Shown in pieces: positions 44,348 to 57,271 of a DNA stretch of 64,000 nt (the stretch's first letter is position 1; each line of letters opens with the position of its first letter). The stretch is taken from assembly GCA_016648135.1 (NCBI GenBank), contig JADDOH010023002.1, positions 1 to 64,000 on the forward strand, given 5' to 3'. Both the position numbers and the translations under genes were made by a program. The notes beneath the pieces were generated by a model that did not search any database, was not told the DNA's origin, and saw only the letters and a list, made by a program, of their open reading frames with translations. This DNA is from Agrypnia vestita. Taxonomy: Eukaryota > Arthropoda > Insecta > Trichoptera > Phryganeidae.

Positions 44348-46374
44348 TATGTCTGTGTAAGTTTTTGATTCAATATCTTTTTGGTCTCTTATCAATATCT
44401 CCGAACCTTACGATAATGAATGGCGGTCAATCTAACCTCTGGAGATAATGCTCAATCTACAAAGTCTCCAACAATCGATATCCTCTCAATCTTACGTAAT
44501 GACACTTTGAGATTATACCATAATCGTTTAGGAAGTTTGTGATGAATGAGGTAAATAGCAGCACAGCAGTAGGTATGCCATAACGACCCGAGTACAAGAG
44601 ATTCTGGACCGCCTCTCGACGTGGTGGAAACACCAAGTTCGAACGAAGCTTTTCTTCACGTGATTAATGTAGGTATAAAGACACTGGAAAACCAGTCTTT
44701 TAGAATCTTCCCCTAACCTACCACCAGAAAAGAAGCATTATAGTGGCGCTGCCTGAATACGGAAGGCGCACGGAGACGGAAACTTTTAATGGAAAATGGC
44801 TGGTTCCAATCCTCACGCAGTACACAGGTCAATTGATTTCATAAAAGATATGGAGTGTTTTAAATAAATTGGAAACAATAAGTAAAAAAGATTATTGACA
44901 ATCTTTCTATGCAATGGCTTTAAAAGAGGCAAAGCAATTAAAAAAAATGATGGTTGTTTACAGAAGAGATGATTGTGACACGGAGTATTTTGTATAGATA
45001 TATTGGAAACGCAATACGCAAACATATTTAGCGTCAAACACGTCTTTTCCTTTAAATATAGAATAATTTTATAATAACAAGGTTATATCATGAAGAAGTT
45101 TATAATAACTAGGTACCTATCAAAATTCTGAAATATTATTCAATATTCAAATAAAATGACAAAGACACTGACGTTTTAGCACTTAAATAAGCACTATTTT
45201 ACATATCATTTTCATTTTTTTATACATGAAATATTACAAAAATTTTTTTCTTTGATATTTAAAAAATTAACAACATATTTGTATCAACTCTCTACACTAA
45301 CATTTATTATATCAAAGAGTATACAACGGTCTGACGTATTATTCCAATAAACTAATGAAAACAAAATCTGTCTCAAAACAGGTATTCATCAAGTACGGCG
45401 GACTTGAAATTTATAAAAAAAAAATGGAGATGCGAACACGGAATATGTCACACCAATATTTTTACCATTTTCAAACAAACTTTGGTCTTGTGGTTGTATG
45501 TAGGAGTATGTAGGAACCTGGTTGTACAAATTATCTCATAACGTGAATTATTTATTTTATGTGTTATGTATGGAGGTAAATATAGGTACTATGGAGAAAT
45601 CGTAAATTATTTTTTATTTTTATAAATATCCTCGATTGCGAGTGAAAGCTATTTCTTCCAGCAATCAAAACAGCAGAGTGCAGTACATATGGATTTGTTG
45701 AGGTAATGAGTCCTAGCCCTCCCAGAACTAAGAGAAAAAGACAACAGATCTATGTTTTGATGGCAATAGTGGAGATTTTGGGAGTTGCAGAAGATGGTTG
45801 GGTGTTAGAGGAGGGGGTTATATGAGCTTGCTAGGGGTCGTAAAAAGGAGGATCGAAGAATTGTTTGGGTATCGGTGAGTTGTGGAAATATAACACATGA
45901 GTGGGGTCGGGGTAGCAATATGATATGCGAAGGGTTCGCATGTTAAGGTACGGAAGGAACCATTGCCTGGAGACGGGTCAGTGAGTACTCTGGCAGATGA
46001 AATTTTAGTGACGTGGGTGGCAGAGGGAAATGTTTCTGCTGTTTTCAGTTGTAATGGTACAGGAATTTGTGAATTATTTTTGATGATACATTTTACAATA
46101 GTGCTGTATGGCGGGAGAAAATGTTAGTAAGTAATAGTAGACGTAGTCAGGTAAAAAGAATGGCATTTTTTAAGTAAAAATGTAATATTTTGTGAGAGAG
46201 CGTTTATAGCTATTGTGAAAGGGCTTACTGATAGATTTAGATTAAATCCCTTTCTTCAAATTCAGAGTTAACCCATTATTTACTATGAGTGATCACTTCA
46301 TTCAGGATTTAACTTCATTTTGCTAGCAACACAACTGTGACAAATCCATTAAAATATCCTATTGCTTACTTACT
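44348..46374. other. No recognised gene
   Basis: 45690-46100 is purine- and G-rich on the plus strand and has no coding pattern. The remainder is AT-rich. Confidence 0.4.
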
Positions 46375-46850
46375 TACCATCACGCCGTTTCTCCGTGGGG
46401 GTAGGCAGAGAGGATAGAGCGCCATATTCTTCTGTCCTGACATACAACTTTCGCTTCGTCTACATTCATACATCTTCGCATGCAAGCTCGAAGGTTGTTC
46501 AGGCTTCAAACAGGACCATCTTCCAGTATCTGGTTAATCTGGTCATGCCACGTCTTCCGTGGTCGCCCTCTCTTTCTGGCGCCGTCAACACTTGCATCAT
46601 ATATCTTTCTTACCATTCTTTCGTCATTAATTCGCTCAACGTGCCCAAACCACTTGAGTGACCCTATTTTTATTATCTGTATTATGCTACGATCAGATTT
46701 ACATTCATTCCTAATATCTTCATTCTTTACTCTATCATACATGGATTTACCACACATACGTCTAAGGGACCTCATCTCCACTGCATTCAATCTACTTTCG
46801 TTCCTCTTCTGCCATGAACTTTTTAAATTTGAGAAACGCTGTTTAAATTC
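46375..46850 (-). pseudogene. LINE C-terminal region
   Basis: The minus strand is open for 94 codons (46506-46790): AVEMRSLRRMCGKSMYDRVK, NEDIRNECK, SLKWFGHVERINDERMVRKI, then GRPRKTWHDQINQILEDGP. After a stop, RACMRRCM and DRRIWRSILSAYPHGETA-like sequence continues to about 46380. It is the region between the reverse transcriptase and the 3' end in a widespread group of insect LINEs. It is less damaged than the copy at 42925-43400. Confidence 0.85.
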
Positions 46851-49259
46851 AAAAATACTGCTTGTTCTTCGGGAAATCTATTTGTTTATCTAAAAAAAGG
46901 TTTATTTATATCCCAAAACCTGACATAATAAGATAAATTGAAAAATTTAATTTCGTAAAAATGTATTAAGATTCTAATAGTAAGTAAACGAAGTATGCGG
47001 ATATATTTAGAAAGATTTTAAGTGCGGTTAAACCAATTTTTTACATCTCCTTTTTTTCCTATCTTTGTCTCTCGCGGTCTTTAAGTCTATTTCTACAGCG
47101 CAAACTGCTTGCCTCCACTCTGCAATCCTGGGATTTGTTTAGTGCGAATTGTTGCTCCAGTTCTGTCTCAGACTCGGTCTGCTCAAAGTAAATAATTTCA
47201 ATTTTTTTCAATTTCAGTTTCAATTCAATTCATTTTTGTATATACATAATACATATTTACATAAAACACATACATTAAAATAGTAAATATTATAAATGAT
47301 GATTTAACATATATTCTATTAAATTTTTTAATTAACATATATGATTCATATCAAAGGTGTAGGAGAATCCTGCTTCGGAAAACTCTCTAAGAGATATGGA
47401 ACAAATCAATGTTCATTATTATTAATAATTGAATTAATGGTGTAAAACACATTCACCAACTAATTAATAATAGAAAGAAATTCATGACAGTTAATTATTG
47501 ACACAAAACATTAAAACCAACTAATCAATATTAAAAAAATCCACATTGTCCGCAAAAACTATATATAAAAATAAACATCCTCTATCTCTGTACGTACCAC
47601 GTTACCGCTTTGCGAGTAGTAAATTATAAGCTCAGCATAATATTTGAAATAAAATAAAACAATTACTTCGCTACACGCCATCAGATTTTTTTCGTGATTG
47701 GGATGTATACATATTTTTGGAAACCGCGTTTCTGTAAAGGAGTTCAATTGGTACGTGCACAATTTGATTGATAACATCTCTATTCAGATGCGCTTCTTTT
47801 AGAACTATCTATAAATGGACAAGTTATTACTGGTAACGTACGAGAGTCATCGTAAACCACAATATACGAAAACAAAAATAATAAATTATACTACAATAAA
47901 ATGAAATCCTACTATCCCTCATGATTCGGTAAATATTTATGTGAAATTAGTAAATTTTATCTAACTAGAATACCAATTAAATGAAAACAACAATGTTTCT
48001 TCAAACATCATATCAAAATAATTCTAATATAAAATGTTATGCTAATAGAGTTTCTTGTTTTCTAATAAATAAATAAAATCAGGGATTGGTAAGTGCCAAT
48101 GGATGACAAAATGAAAAAAATCAAATACAAATTCCGAAATGCTAATTAATAAATATGTAAATTTACGACTGTTGTAAGTGTTGCTTTATGTTTATGGTGA
48201 ACAAGGATGGGCTGTTAATTTGTAAAGACTGAAGAATAATTTAGCAAATGGCTCGTAATAATGTGAGTATGCTCCGATTCAAAGTCGCTCAAATATTTAA
48301 TTAAATCCATATAATTGAAAACGACATGACAAAATGTGTTCAGCTTCGTATACAAATGAATTAATTACGATTCAATAAATAACTTGAACTAAATTCTACC
48401 TAGCTATTTTTTATTATTTTGTTTACCAAACTTGTAATTGAAATCGCCGGAAGCGGAAAAACCCACCGTTAATAAGAGATAAAGAAATTTGTCCGAAAAA
48501 TTCAAAGAAAACCATTTATTAAAATATGTTAAAAGTAAAAAAGATAATACAATTCTGTTTTTGATCTTCTATTGTTCTCTATCAAAGCTGAAAATATAAA
48601 CAAACAAAAAAATGTCCAACTGGATTATGAAATCGATCCCTCATTCAAACATTTCTTTTTATTATACCGACCTTCCTACAACAGATAATCTCTTGCCTGC
48701 CAAACTGACATTGACACTTATTGACAGCATTATTTTTAGTTAAAATAAAATATTTCTTTATTCCAAGCAATAATAACCTTACAAATACGGTGATATTTAA
48801 AGGAACGGATGATTTATTATACTTTATAAATAAAAAAACAAAGATACTCAGAAAGAAAACATTGTACTGTAATATAAATCTAATTCCTGCAACAGTTTCT
48901 TCGGATATCCTATACGTTATCCCGATGATTAAAACTACATGAGATTGGATATTTTTAAGCGTTCTGTAACCAAAAAAATACAGCGTGTGTACGTAGGAAC
49001 GTAAGGAAGTTGTTTTATTTTATGTGAAAACATTCTTGGCTTAGACGAGCTTAAAAGGTTTCAGGAATAATAATAAACTGAAAAATAATTTCTGTTTTTT
49101 TTTCTATGACAAGTTGAATATTTGAAGATTAGCGATATATTTTCAATTGGTTTGTGGAACTTTAAATAAGAAACGTTCATTGGTTATAAATCGTTAACTA
49201 GAAGATATATAAGATACATTTTGATACGGGACGTGGGCTGTGGGAGGCAAATGAAACAC
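46851..49259. other. AT-rich, no recognised gene
   Basis: About 2.4 kb with only short chance frames. A GC-richer patch near 47070-47180 shows no recognised domain. Confidence 0.45.
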
Positions 49260-49554
49260 GAATATGTAATTAAACTTTTATTAAATACGCAAAAAGAATC
49301 GGACACGAACTTATCTAGAACATTGTTCTTAAATTCAGAGTCATTAAATGGTTTTGGAATAGTTTAAATACTAATTATCGAATTTCCTAATTCGTTCTAG
49401 CATCTTCGCGGCACTTTTATTACTCCTGAATAACTTGTCTCTGAATAGTGACGCTCGGGTCCGCACTACTTCTTCCGCTCAGGTTTACATTAGAAAACTT
49501 CTCGCTTGTCGGTAGGTACCGCTGGAATCACACGCGCACTAGTAACACACCATC
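49260..49554 (-). other. Unassigned, with poly(A)-signal-like site
   Basis: Moderate GC. AATAAAAG near 49276 on the minus strand could end a transcript. No coding signal. Confidence 0.25.
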
Positions 49555-50345
49555 ATCATCGTCATCTTCATCCCCTTGCCCTAGTAGGGTCGGGGGCCCA
49601 AAGAGTCGACATGGTGTTTCCATGTTCCCCTGTCTTGCGCTGCTTATGCACGAGTCAACCAGTCTAGACCCATTCTGTTTTTTTTACATTTTTCTGTTGC
49701 GTCTCCCAGATTAATCTGAGGCAACCCACTGGCCATCTTCCTTCCGGAGTTGCCAAGAGGATTCTACTTGGTATTCGTTCCTCTGGCATTCTTAGCATAT
49801 GTCCAAGCCATCTCATTTGTAATTTTTCCTTACGTCGGCACTTCTCACTATGTCCATCAATGTAACTCCCACTACCCTCCTCAGAAAACTCATCTCGGCA
49901 GCCTGGATCCTTGCTGTCACTCTCTCCGTCAGGACCCCAATTTGATGTCCATATATTAGGGTGGGCCTGTACACAGATTTGAAAACACTCAGTTTTATCT
50001 TGACACTAAGCTTGGATTTTCTTATAACCGCACTATACAGAGCATAGAACGCCGGCTGCAGCTCCGATTCTCCTTTATATTTCACATTCCTGCCTCCCGT
50101 CGCTAGAAAATTCCACCCCTTGGTATTTGAATTTTTCTACTTGTTTCAGTTGGGTCTCTTGTATGCTGATCGAGCACTGCTCTTGGTCTCATTCTACGAC
50201 CATAACCTCTGTTTTGGCAGTAATAATCTTCATTCCTACTTGAGTGCACTCCTCATTGAAGGAGTTTATCCACCTAGTATCTTATTTTGTAAGTCCTCTA
50301 GTGTAGAAGCCAGCCTTGCTATATCATCCGCGAAGAGAAAAAAAT
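49555..50345 (-). pseudogene. LINE reverse transcriptase from catalytic box to 3' tail
   Basis: On the minus strand, from 50345, the sequence reads FFLFADDIARLASTLEDLQ, which includes the catalytic Asp pair; then FNEECTQVGMKIITAKTEVM and VEKFKYQGVEF. From 50085 a 90-codon frame gives LSVFKSVYRPTLIYGHQI and ARIQAAEMSFLRRVVGVTLM. Further on are AKNARGTN, LGNSGRKMASGLPQINLGD and AAQDRGTWKHHVDSFGP, and a GAT-repeat tail. At least four frame shifts. It differs in sequence from the other LINE tails in the window and is the most complete one that includes the box. Confidence 0.85.
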
Positions 50346-51274
50346 CTTAGTAGAGTAAAGCAACACACGTTGAGCGATTCTGTGCTAGTGATCTGCCGTT
50401 AACTCTGACACGTACTGACCATACTGCTCTCGGTACGATTATATCGCTGCTAATTTATCACACTGCTTTAAATGCTTTTTTATGCAAAACGTGCGGTTAC
50501 TCTACTTTACCAGTGTTTACGAGAATATTCCAGTCAATTCTAGAGTCTTTTGGAGTGTTGGAGGGATTTCAATAGTGCGAAATTCCTCCCGATTCTATGA
50601 TCTCGTTATTACAATTTGTGGACGTTTTTATCTGCATATTTTTATGTAAACTTTACTTGTAAATTTGTTATATTATAGAAATTGGGAGGCTTCTTCGGTG
50701 GCTTCGAAGCATGAAACGAATTTAAGCGCGATTTTACGTTTTACGCTCACCCTGCTACTAACTTTATTAGATGAACGTTAGTGACCGAGGTAAGAAAAGA
50801 GCTAGAACGGTACCATGTAAGCCTATATTGGGACAGAAAGCAGAAGTATCGCATTTTTTATCACCAATCGGATTTACTTTATCTATTTATTTAATATTGA
50901 TACAAAACAGCAGATACCTGCCTAAATAAAATAAAAATGGAGGAGCCCGTACTTATGTACGCGCTGTAGAAATAATAATTCTTTGGCTATTGTATTTGTA
51001 TTTCTATGGATTATGATAATTGATATATGCATTATGACGTGGAGTTCAGCTCCTCATGATCTGAACCCCTCGTCATCACCAGCTAGTTCAATCGGAATAG
51101 AATGGGACTAACCTTACTCCTCTATTACAATCTCAGGGTCCTTTCGGTGATCTGCGCACTGAACTCTCTCTCTCTCGAGCCGCTTTAGGTACCTCTCATA
51201 TTAACAAGTTCAAGTTGCAACAGATTGAAAAAGATGGGTTTACATAACAAGACATTTTGTGCATTCAACATAAG
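50346..51274. other. No recognised gene
   Basis: Mixed composition, a (TC)n run at about 51162-51175, and no coding signal. Confidence 0.4.
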
Positions 51275-52120
51275 CATTTATTCAATAAACTACTGACAAT
51301 TTTCTGTGCCCTGAAATGGCGACAACAGGCAAATTCAAAGATATTCTAAATTCGGTTCATTGAAATCTTATATTCTAAATTAAAATGAATTGCCCTCTCC
51401 GCGACATCGTCGCTGACGGCCGCGCTACAAGGGAGAAAGCAGCTTAAACTATATTTTCAAAACTCTATAGGCGGTAGCGCCCGCGCAGATATCGCGGACG
51501 GGAAATTATCAGGTCAGAATTTAAATTCACATAGGATGAGACACAATTAACACGCACAACAACGCCTCCCCATGATGCTCAACATGTCCTTATGAATAGG
51601 TCATAGAGGCTCTTCCAAACCCCGTGCTTCACAAAACTTTACGTCGCCGTGACGCTGAACGGAATGATGGGTACTTGAAATATAGTATGAGATCAGATAA
51701 TACCAGGTCTTTCGGCGTAAGAACGGAACTGTTCCAACAATGCTTATCTCCTGCATCACGCCACGATATACTACACCAGGTCAGGGTGAGACCGGCATCC
51801 CCTGGGTCCATGGAAGCTGACACCTATGCTGCCAGGTGGTCCCCTGCCCTTGTGCTGGACCTCGAGCTCTCGGCAGGCCGCACGCTTTACATCCGAAGAC
51901 GGCTTCACCTTGTGACCCCATCGTAGGAACCCTGATAACAATTCATCATTAGCACAAAGCTACAATTAAACAATGTTATTACGATGTTACTTCAAATGGC
52001 GTCTCTCAGTTCACTTCTTACCTCTCAAAGGGTGCGTAGTTTTCACATCTCGCGCGGCAGAGTGTCAAAGCTCGAATGACGCCATGTTGTTATGAATTGA
52101 CCGATAATGTCGCTAAGCTC
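51275..52120 (-). ncRNA. Possible spliced non-coding transcript
   Basis: Reading the minus strand from 52120, there is a strong donor (GAGAG followed by GTAAGAAG at about 52026-52019), an acceptor (TTGTTATCAG before GGTTCC, near 51930), a GC-rich exon with no long frame, and AATAAA near 51282. Frames are interrupted: the ATG at about 52085 meets TGA after six codons. An LTR or UTR of a lost element is also possible. Confidence 0.25.
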
Positions 52121-52306
52121 GCAAATGTACGGGGTTCTGAAAAGCGCGCACAGTACCTACGTGGACTCGAATAATTTTATCAGAAATATTATGCGCAGTG
52201 ATTTAAATATTTCATTTTGTTTTACTGTTCCTCGAAGGAGTGTGATGAACATAATTTATTATGTCACAACATTTTGGTAAAAAATGTATGTTAATACAAT
52301 AAAATT

Positions 52307-52340
52307 TTTATTCATGTATACAAAAGTATACATGAATAAA
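52307..52340. repeat. Perfect 15-bp inverted repeat
   Basis: TTTATTCATGTATAC and its exact reverse, 4-base loop. Confidence 0.7.
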
Positions 52341-53130
52341 GTATACCGGTAGGAGTATCTGTTGACCGGTGTCGGAGCATTTAATTTCATCGACAAAACA
52401 CCCCATGTATGTTAAGAAAACTTTATACAATTATTTTTTTATACAATTATTTTTGGACTCTTTTTTATATTTTGCCAAAATATTTAACGTCATATTGATT
52501 CTAATTGCTTAGACTTTCAAATGAGACCTCTTTGATATTTATAGAACCTCTAAATAGGTAGATTTTAACAGCATTTAATTTCCACAAAGATAGGTATTAT
52601 AATTAAAATTATTTATTTAACTTATTTCATAATATTTGACAAGTTCAATAATATTCAACTAGTTTAAAAATGGTACGTGCTTTGTATTGATCACGATAGT
52701 ATTAAAACTGAAAATAAAATAATTGGTGAGGGTATGACATGACATCTTTTTAAGTTTTCAATAATACATTTCAATCATAAATTTACTTATTATTTTCCTG
52801 ATATTTATTATTTTTGATGCTTAGAATACGAACAAGAGCAATTAAATTCATGAATGGCAGATGCGTGAATGTTTTGTGTTAATCAAACGTTATGGTGAAA
52901 ATATAGCTTCAGCTGAACCTAATCATATTTAAGTATGCCGAAAATATAATCACATCGTTAAACAAAGTTCTTAACTAGCAGTCACAGTTTTTACATAATT
53001 TTATATTACGTTTTCTACTAATATTGTTAGGCTTCCTTATCGCATGTCATTGGGTAATGTCCAACTCTTTGTATATTGCATCTTTTTATTTCTTTCATTA
53101 TATTTAATAGCTGTTAATTATGGTCTAAGG
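52341..53130. other. AT-rich, no recognised gene
   Basis: ATACAATTATTTTT occurs twice near 52427-52452. Nothing else seen. Confidence 0.45.
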
Positions 53131-53175
53131 CAGTGATTCTTAACGTGTGGTACGTAGACCCTATGAGGCCCGAAT
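53131..53175. repeat. One end of a hAT element
   Basis: CAGTGATTCTTAACGTGTGG, followed by TACGTAGACCC, matches the common hAT terminal sequence CAGTGNTTCTCAA. I do not find the opposite end within the next 1.5 kb. Confidence 0.45.
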
Positions 53176-54068
53176 TTAATTTAATTTTTATTAAGAGATA
53201 CATACAGAGACATTGATAAAACATACATTTAACGCAAGCAAAAAATGCTTGAGATAAGAGTGTCTGTAACATACACTTGCACATTAGAAAAATTGAAATA
53301 ATTAAAAATATATGCTTCACAAAATGCACGATAAAAGGATACTGAACGTTAAAAATAATGTCACACGGCAGGTATATACATAGAAAAATATTGTATTTCG
53401 TTTTTTTTTATTTATTACAAAAACATGTGTACTCCAAAGTAACGCTTATCTTATTATTGTATTAGTTAAAAATATTTAGAAAAATACACGATCAGATGAC
53501 ACTCATCTATAGACTCTAGAATATTAACAGTATGAGTTAAGAAGTATTAATATGTTTTTCAACAATATTCTTTTCTCTCGTTTATCTTAAAAATATGTAC
53601 AAGCACCATTTCAAAATCCTCGAGTCAAAACTCAGAATATGACTCGGCAGCTTTTCAGCTATTAAGCCCTATATATATGAAGACTTGTAAAGGAAATGCG
53701 GCACCACCCTTTTCGTTAACAAGGAGTGTTTGCATAGGGTTCAGTTTTAAGTGTTATTATTATTTCGTTTGAATATAATAAAATACTTCCTTAAAAATAT
53801 TAATTAAGACCTGAGTTCACTTATTTATTTACACCCTCCTTTCTAAAACTTAACGAAATAAGGTGTAGCTTAAGAAAAAAAATATACATTAAGTTTTTCG
53901 AAGAAACAGTACCAAATTAAAAATGAATGTTTATAAATAATTATCAAAGGCTGATTTGAATGAAATATGTACAAGATTACAAAGATTGATCCTTTCGTTG
54001 TTGTACCACGTTCCTGGGATTTCTTCACATAACTTCACATAAGTTTCGCTCTAGAAAAATTTTGCGCG
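53176..54068. other. AT-rich, no recognised gene
   Basis: No coding or structural signal recognised. Confidence 0.45.
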
Positions 54069-54338
54069 GAGATAAAGAGATAAATTATAGACGTCTATTT
54101 TTATGGAGTAGCGTAGTAGTGGTATTGAATAAAGTAAGCGAGGTGTATTTATACCATGTGCCTATACGATTTCCAGATTTTATAGACGTGGTCGATCATG
54201 GTCGGAATCGTGAATGTTAGATTGTGTAAAGCGATCATTTAAGCCAGCCGATGACACGATATAATTCCTGTAAACGCCCAAAAAAGATTTCCATATATAA
54301 ATTCCTACAGTCTCTACGAGACATCTATAATTTATCTT
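54069..54338. mobile_element. TIR MITE, about 270 bp
   Basis: AGATAAATTATAGACGTCT at left and, reversed, AGATAAATTATAGATGTCT at right. The end sequence is related to the outer arms of 38558-38770. Confidence 0.7.
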
Positions 54339-54559
54339 AATTAATGATGATCTCCGGTGACAAAATCCTGTAATTGTGTTCTTAAAAGTTTAAACATACT
54401 TAAATAGAGGTATTTTCATTTTAGTTGCCGTCATTTGGCTGTCTTCCTGTATAAAGCTACGTGAAATTTTTGATAAAATATTAAAATGCCGAGAATATTT
54501 TTTAACAGTACGATAACGTTTAAATTTGTGACGCCTTTTGTGTAACATTATATTATTCA

Positions 54560-54890
54560 AACATCCGGATCCTTTTTGGCGGCAATTTTCGAAGGATGCG
54601 TGTCCGGGGCCGGCGGGGCGGGCGGAGCGGCGCCTGCGCGGCCCCCGCCCTCCCGCCCGCGGCCGGCGCCGGGTCCGCTCAGTAGCCCGCAGCCCTCTCT
54701 CGCCTCCGTGCGGAGCTCCGCCGGCCGCCTTGGAACTTCCCCCGCCTCATTAGCCCGCGCGAAAACTTTGCGTGTTCGCCTTAAAAATATTAACACGCCC
54801 CCCAGCGGGACGAGCGCGCCACTCGCAAGTGCGGAAGCGCTAGGATCACCGAGGAAAGCCGTTCTCGAAGTTCTTAACGACATTTTCTTA
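54560..54890 (+). promoter_or_regulatory. GC-rich, CpG-rich island
   Basis: In a strongly AT-rich window these bases are dense in GGCGG, CCGGCG and GCGCC, with CpG present at high frequency. All frames are open only because stops are rare in such sequence. The island lies about 90 bases upstream of the ATG exon at 54979, so it could be a promoter or 5' untranslated region. Confidence 0.5.
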
Positions 54891-54978
54891 TAAAATTACA
54901 AATCTGAGACATTTAAAAGGACACTTAATTTTATTTTGTACCCTGTGATGCGCGTTCTGTTTTACGAAAATCATCGCC

Positions 54979-55030
54979 ATGGTAGATCCGTTTAAACTTT
55001 TTTGGGTTCTCACCAACAGCACTTATTTAG
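54979..55030 (+). CDS. Candidate first coding exon of a host gene
   Basis: ATCGCCATGG at 54973-54982 is a good start context. The frame reads MVDPFKLFWVLTNSTYL, a basic then hydrophobic N-terminus that could be a signal peptide or membrane anchor, and ends one base into a codon at TTTAG followed by GTAAGT (55031-55036), a consensus splice donor. The CpG-rich island lies just upstream. Only 17 codons are present, so the protein cannot be named. The next exon would have to start with two bases completing the codon; 56532-56683 satisfies that. Start, donor and island could occur together by chance, but this is the best host-gene signal in the window. Confidence 0.45.
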
Positions 55031-55036
55031 GTAAGT

Positions 55037-56531
55037 CATTTAATCCACTTAAGTAGTTAGTGTTTACTTTATCCAAATATCTTCTTCTTTTATACACATT
55101 TTTATCTCGGTTTGTTTGAAAGAAAATTTCGGGAGACATTGAAAGAGCCGTAATTTCTTACGGGGATCGTGGATGACATTTTTTTTTTAAAAGCGAAGTC
55201 ATAAATTCATATTCCGCGTGTAGGATATTCCGCCAGATAGCTGGAGGCGACAACGTTCCGCTTTACGGAATATATCTCTGAAAGATTTTTTATCTTGTTT
55301 ATAATCTTAAATCAAATAATATTTGTAGACTTCAGTCGAAATGAGACTCTCAGTCGATGTGATCACGTCTAAGCATTGTATTAATCGCTCTTTGCGGTCC
55401 TGGCCCTCACTCGGTCTCTTGTTTCCTCGAGAAAGAGACTTCGAACTGTCCATCTTGTTGGAAATCAACCTTAACATTGATGAAATATCCTTGAATCTTC
55501 TTCTCTCTCATGATGTTCTTGGCAAAGCAGTTGTGGTCCGCGGCAGGACTATCCTGGCTCGTCTGCTTCTATCTCAGCATTGCTGACGGTATTCTCGAAG
55601 GAGAACGTGTGAATTACATTATTTAACAACTTTTTTCCGAAGAGATTCGACGAAGCACAATTTTTAAAAAATCTTAAAAATTCTATTGCACCACAGACCA
55701 TCAAAATATAAGAACATAAACTAACAGAGATTTCTTAGTACACGCTAGGGTTCCACCGCCGCGCTGGTTCCACCACGTTTGACTTGCTTTAAAAATTACT
55801 TCGAGCTTATAAATTTTGAAGCAATTATGAGAAGGTCAAATAAACAAAATACCTTTAAAAATAAAATGTCTTTGTAAATAAATCGCGTTATATTACAAAA
55901 TGTAATTTTTACTTGGAAATTCTTCGTTTGGAACGAAATTTAAAAAAAATAAAAAAAACAACATCTGTTGTTTACTAGAAAATTTCAAGAATTTATGCAA
56001 AAATAAATAATTTAATTGTGTTATAAATGTGTCACAAATACATGCGAGGGGGTATACTCTTGCGCTGCGACCCAGTTCCCTCGCCCAAAGAAGGGGTTAA
56101 TTTAAACTCTGTACAATTTTATACTCTGTGTACTGCTTTTAAATTTAGCAATTCATTAAAATAATATATTGTTCTTCATTATTATTATTGTTCTAACATC
56201 ACATCCTTTTAACGAGTTTTAAGACGAAGGATATATTTATTTATACTTGGCCCAAAGGAATAGATTATACAGCGAATAACCAATTCTCAAAGCAGGTAAA
56301 GAAATCTATTTCTGCGCCATGTAGGAGGCGATGATTTTCCGCCGTTAAAAGTAATTTCCGCGTGACGCGAGAATGGGCCGAAATTGATTTGCCGCCCGCA
56401 TGCACGCTTTTTATTCCAATTTGTGCTTTAAAATGTTTACCGTAATAAAAATTTGTCTCTCTTTTTTGAAAAATAATCTTTTTTCCCGAACGGAAGAACT
56501 GTAATGTTATAATAGTTTATTTGACCCCCAG
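55037..56531. other. Low-repeat region, possibly intron with regulatory sequence
   Basis: No transposon recognised. 55330-55600 has open frames on both strands, including minus-strand AKNIMREKKIQGYFINVKVD, without a known family. GC-richer, low-repeat sequence at about 55195-55280 and 56300-56410 is unlike the AT-rich surroundings and might be constrained. Confidence 0.3.
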
Positions 56532-56683
56532 GTAAGATAAGCGTTTTGATCCCGAGAAGGGTAAAGTCGGCTCCCGGGATCGGCTGTATGGTGAACTCCA
56601 ATCACCTTCCGTCCGGCACATTCTTTATTGTTCTACGAGAAATCCGCTTATCCGGAACGGAAGTAATCTGCGCACCCTTCGAG
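56532..56683 (+). CDS. Candidate second exon, speculative
   Basis: Preceded by TTTATTTGACCCCCAG, an acceptor-like sequence, and followed by GAG then GTGAGATG, a donor-like sequence. In the phase required by the exon at 54979-55030 the 152 bases are open: K ISVLIPRRVKSAPGIG, then CMVNSNHLPSGTFFIVLREI and RLSGTEVICAPFE. The protein is not recognised. A GATA motif lies at the start, so this could instead be regulatory DNA. Confidence 0.25.
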
Positions 56684-57271
56684 GTGAGATGAAACGATTT
56701 TATCCCAATTTGGAAAAATCCAGCCGCGTGTTTGTTTTCCACTCTTTCTTTACACACAGCCTCCTCTGAAAATCTCGAGAAACTCTAATTTAAATTCCAA
56801 GATTTGGCTGCGCTACCGAAAGCGTCGGAGTTTAAGTCTCACTCTTGAGGTGAACCCTTACGCAAATAGTATTTACAATAATAAGGGCGTAGGATTTTCT
56901 GATTTTAAATTAAATGTTTTACTTTCCAAGTGCGCGAATCAAATTAAGCAAATGTCTTCTTAAATTTTAAAATATAAGTTCTTTGTCTTGTTAGAACGAA
57001 TGTTTCATTAATGTGTTTCCATAATATTAGAACTTTTGCGGTTTAAAAACAGATGGCTTTTTTTAATCAAAATATTTCCCGCAAATATATGCACCTAAAA
57101 GGACCAAAATTCATCAAGTAAACATCATAACTTGTAATAATTCATGTATTCATTCGGATTAGAGTTAATTTGCATTAATATATTTATTTGAAAAACATAA
57201 TTAAGTATGCCGAGAAAAGTGCGGAGATTTTTTCAGCCTTTGACGTTGTAACCGCTTCACTACGCAAGCTG
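56684..57271. other. No recognised gene
   Basis: Moderate composition to about 56880, then AT-rich; nothing identified. Confidence 0.4.

Noticed and set aside
46362..46893. Two plus-strand frames of 99 and 137 codons
   Set aside because: Antisense shadows of the LINE region on the minus strand at 46375-46850.
54557..54893. Open frames over 100 codons on both strands
   Set aside because: Stops are rare in such GC-rich sequence; the predicted proteins are low-complexity Ala, Gly, Pro and Arg.
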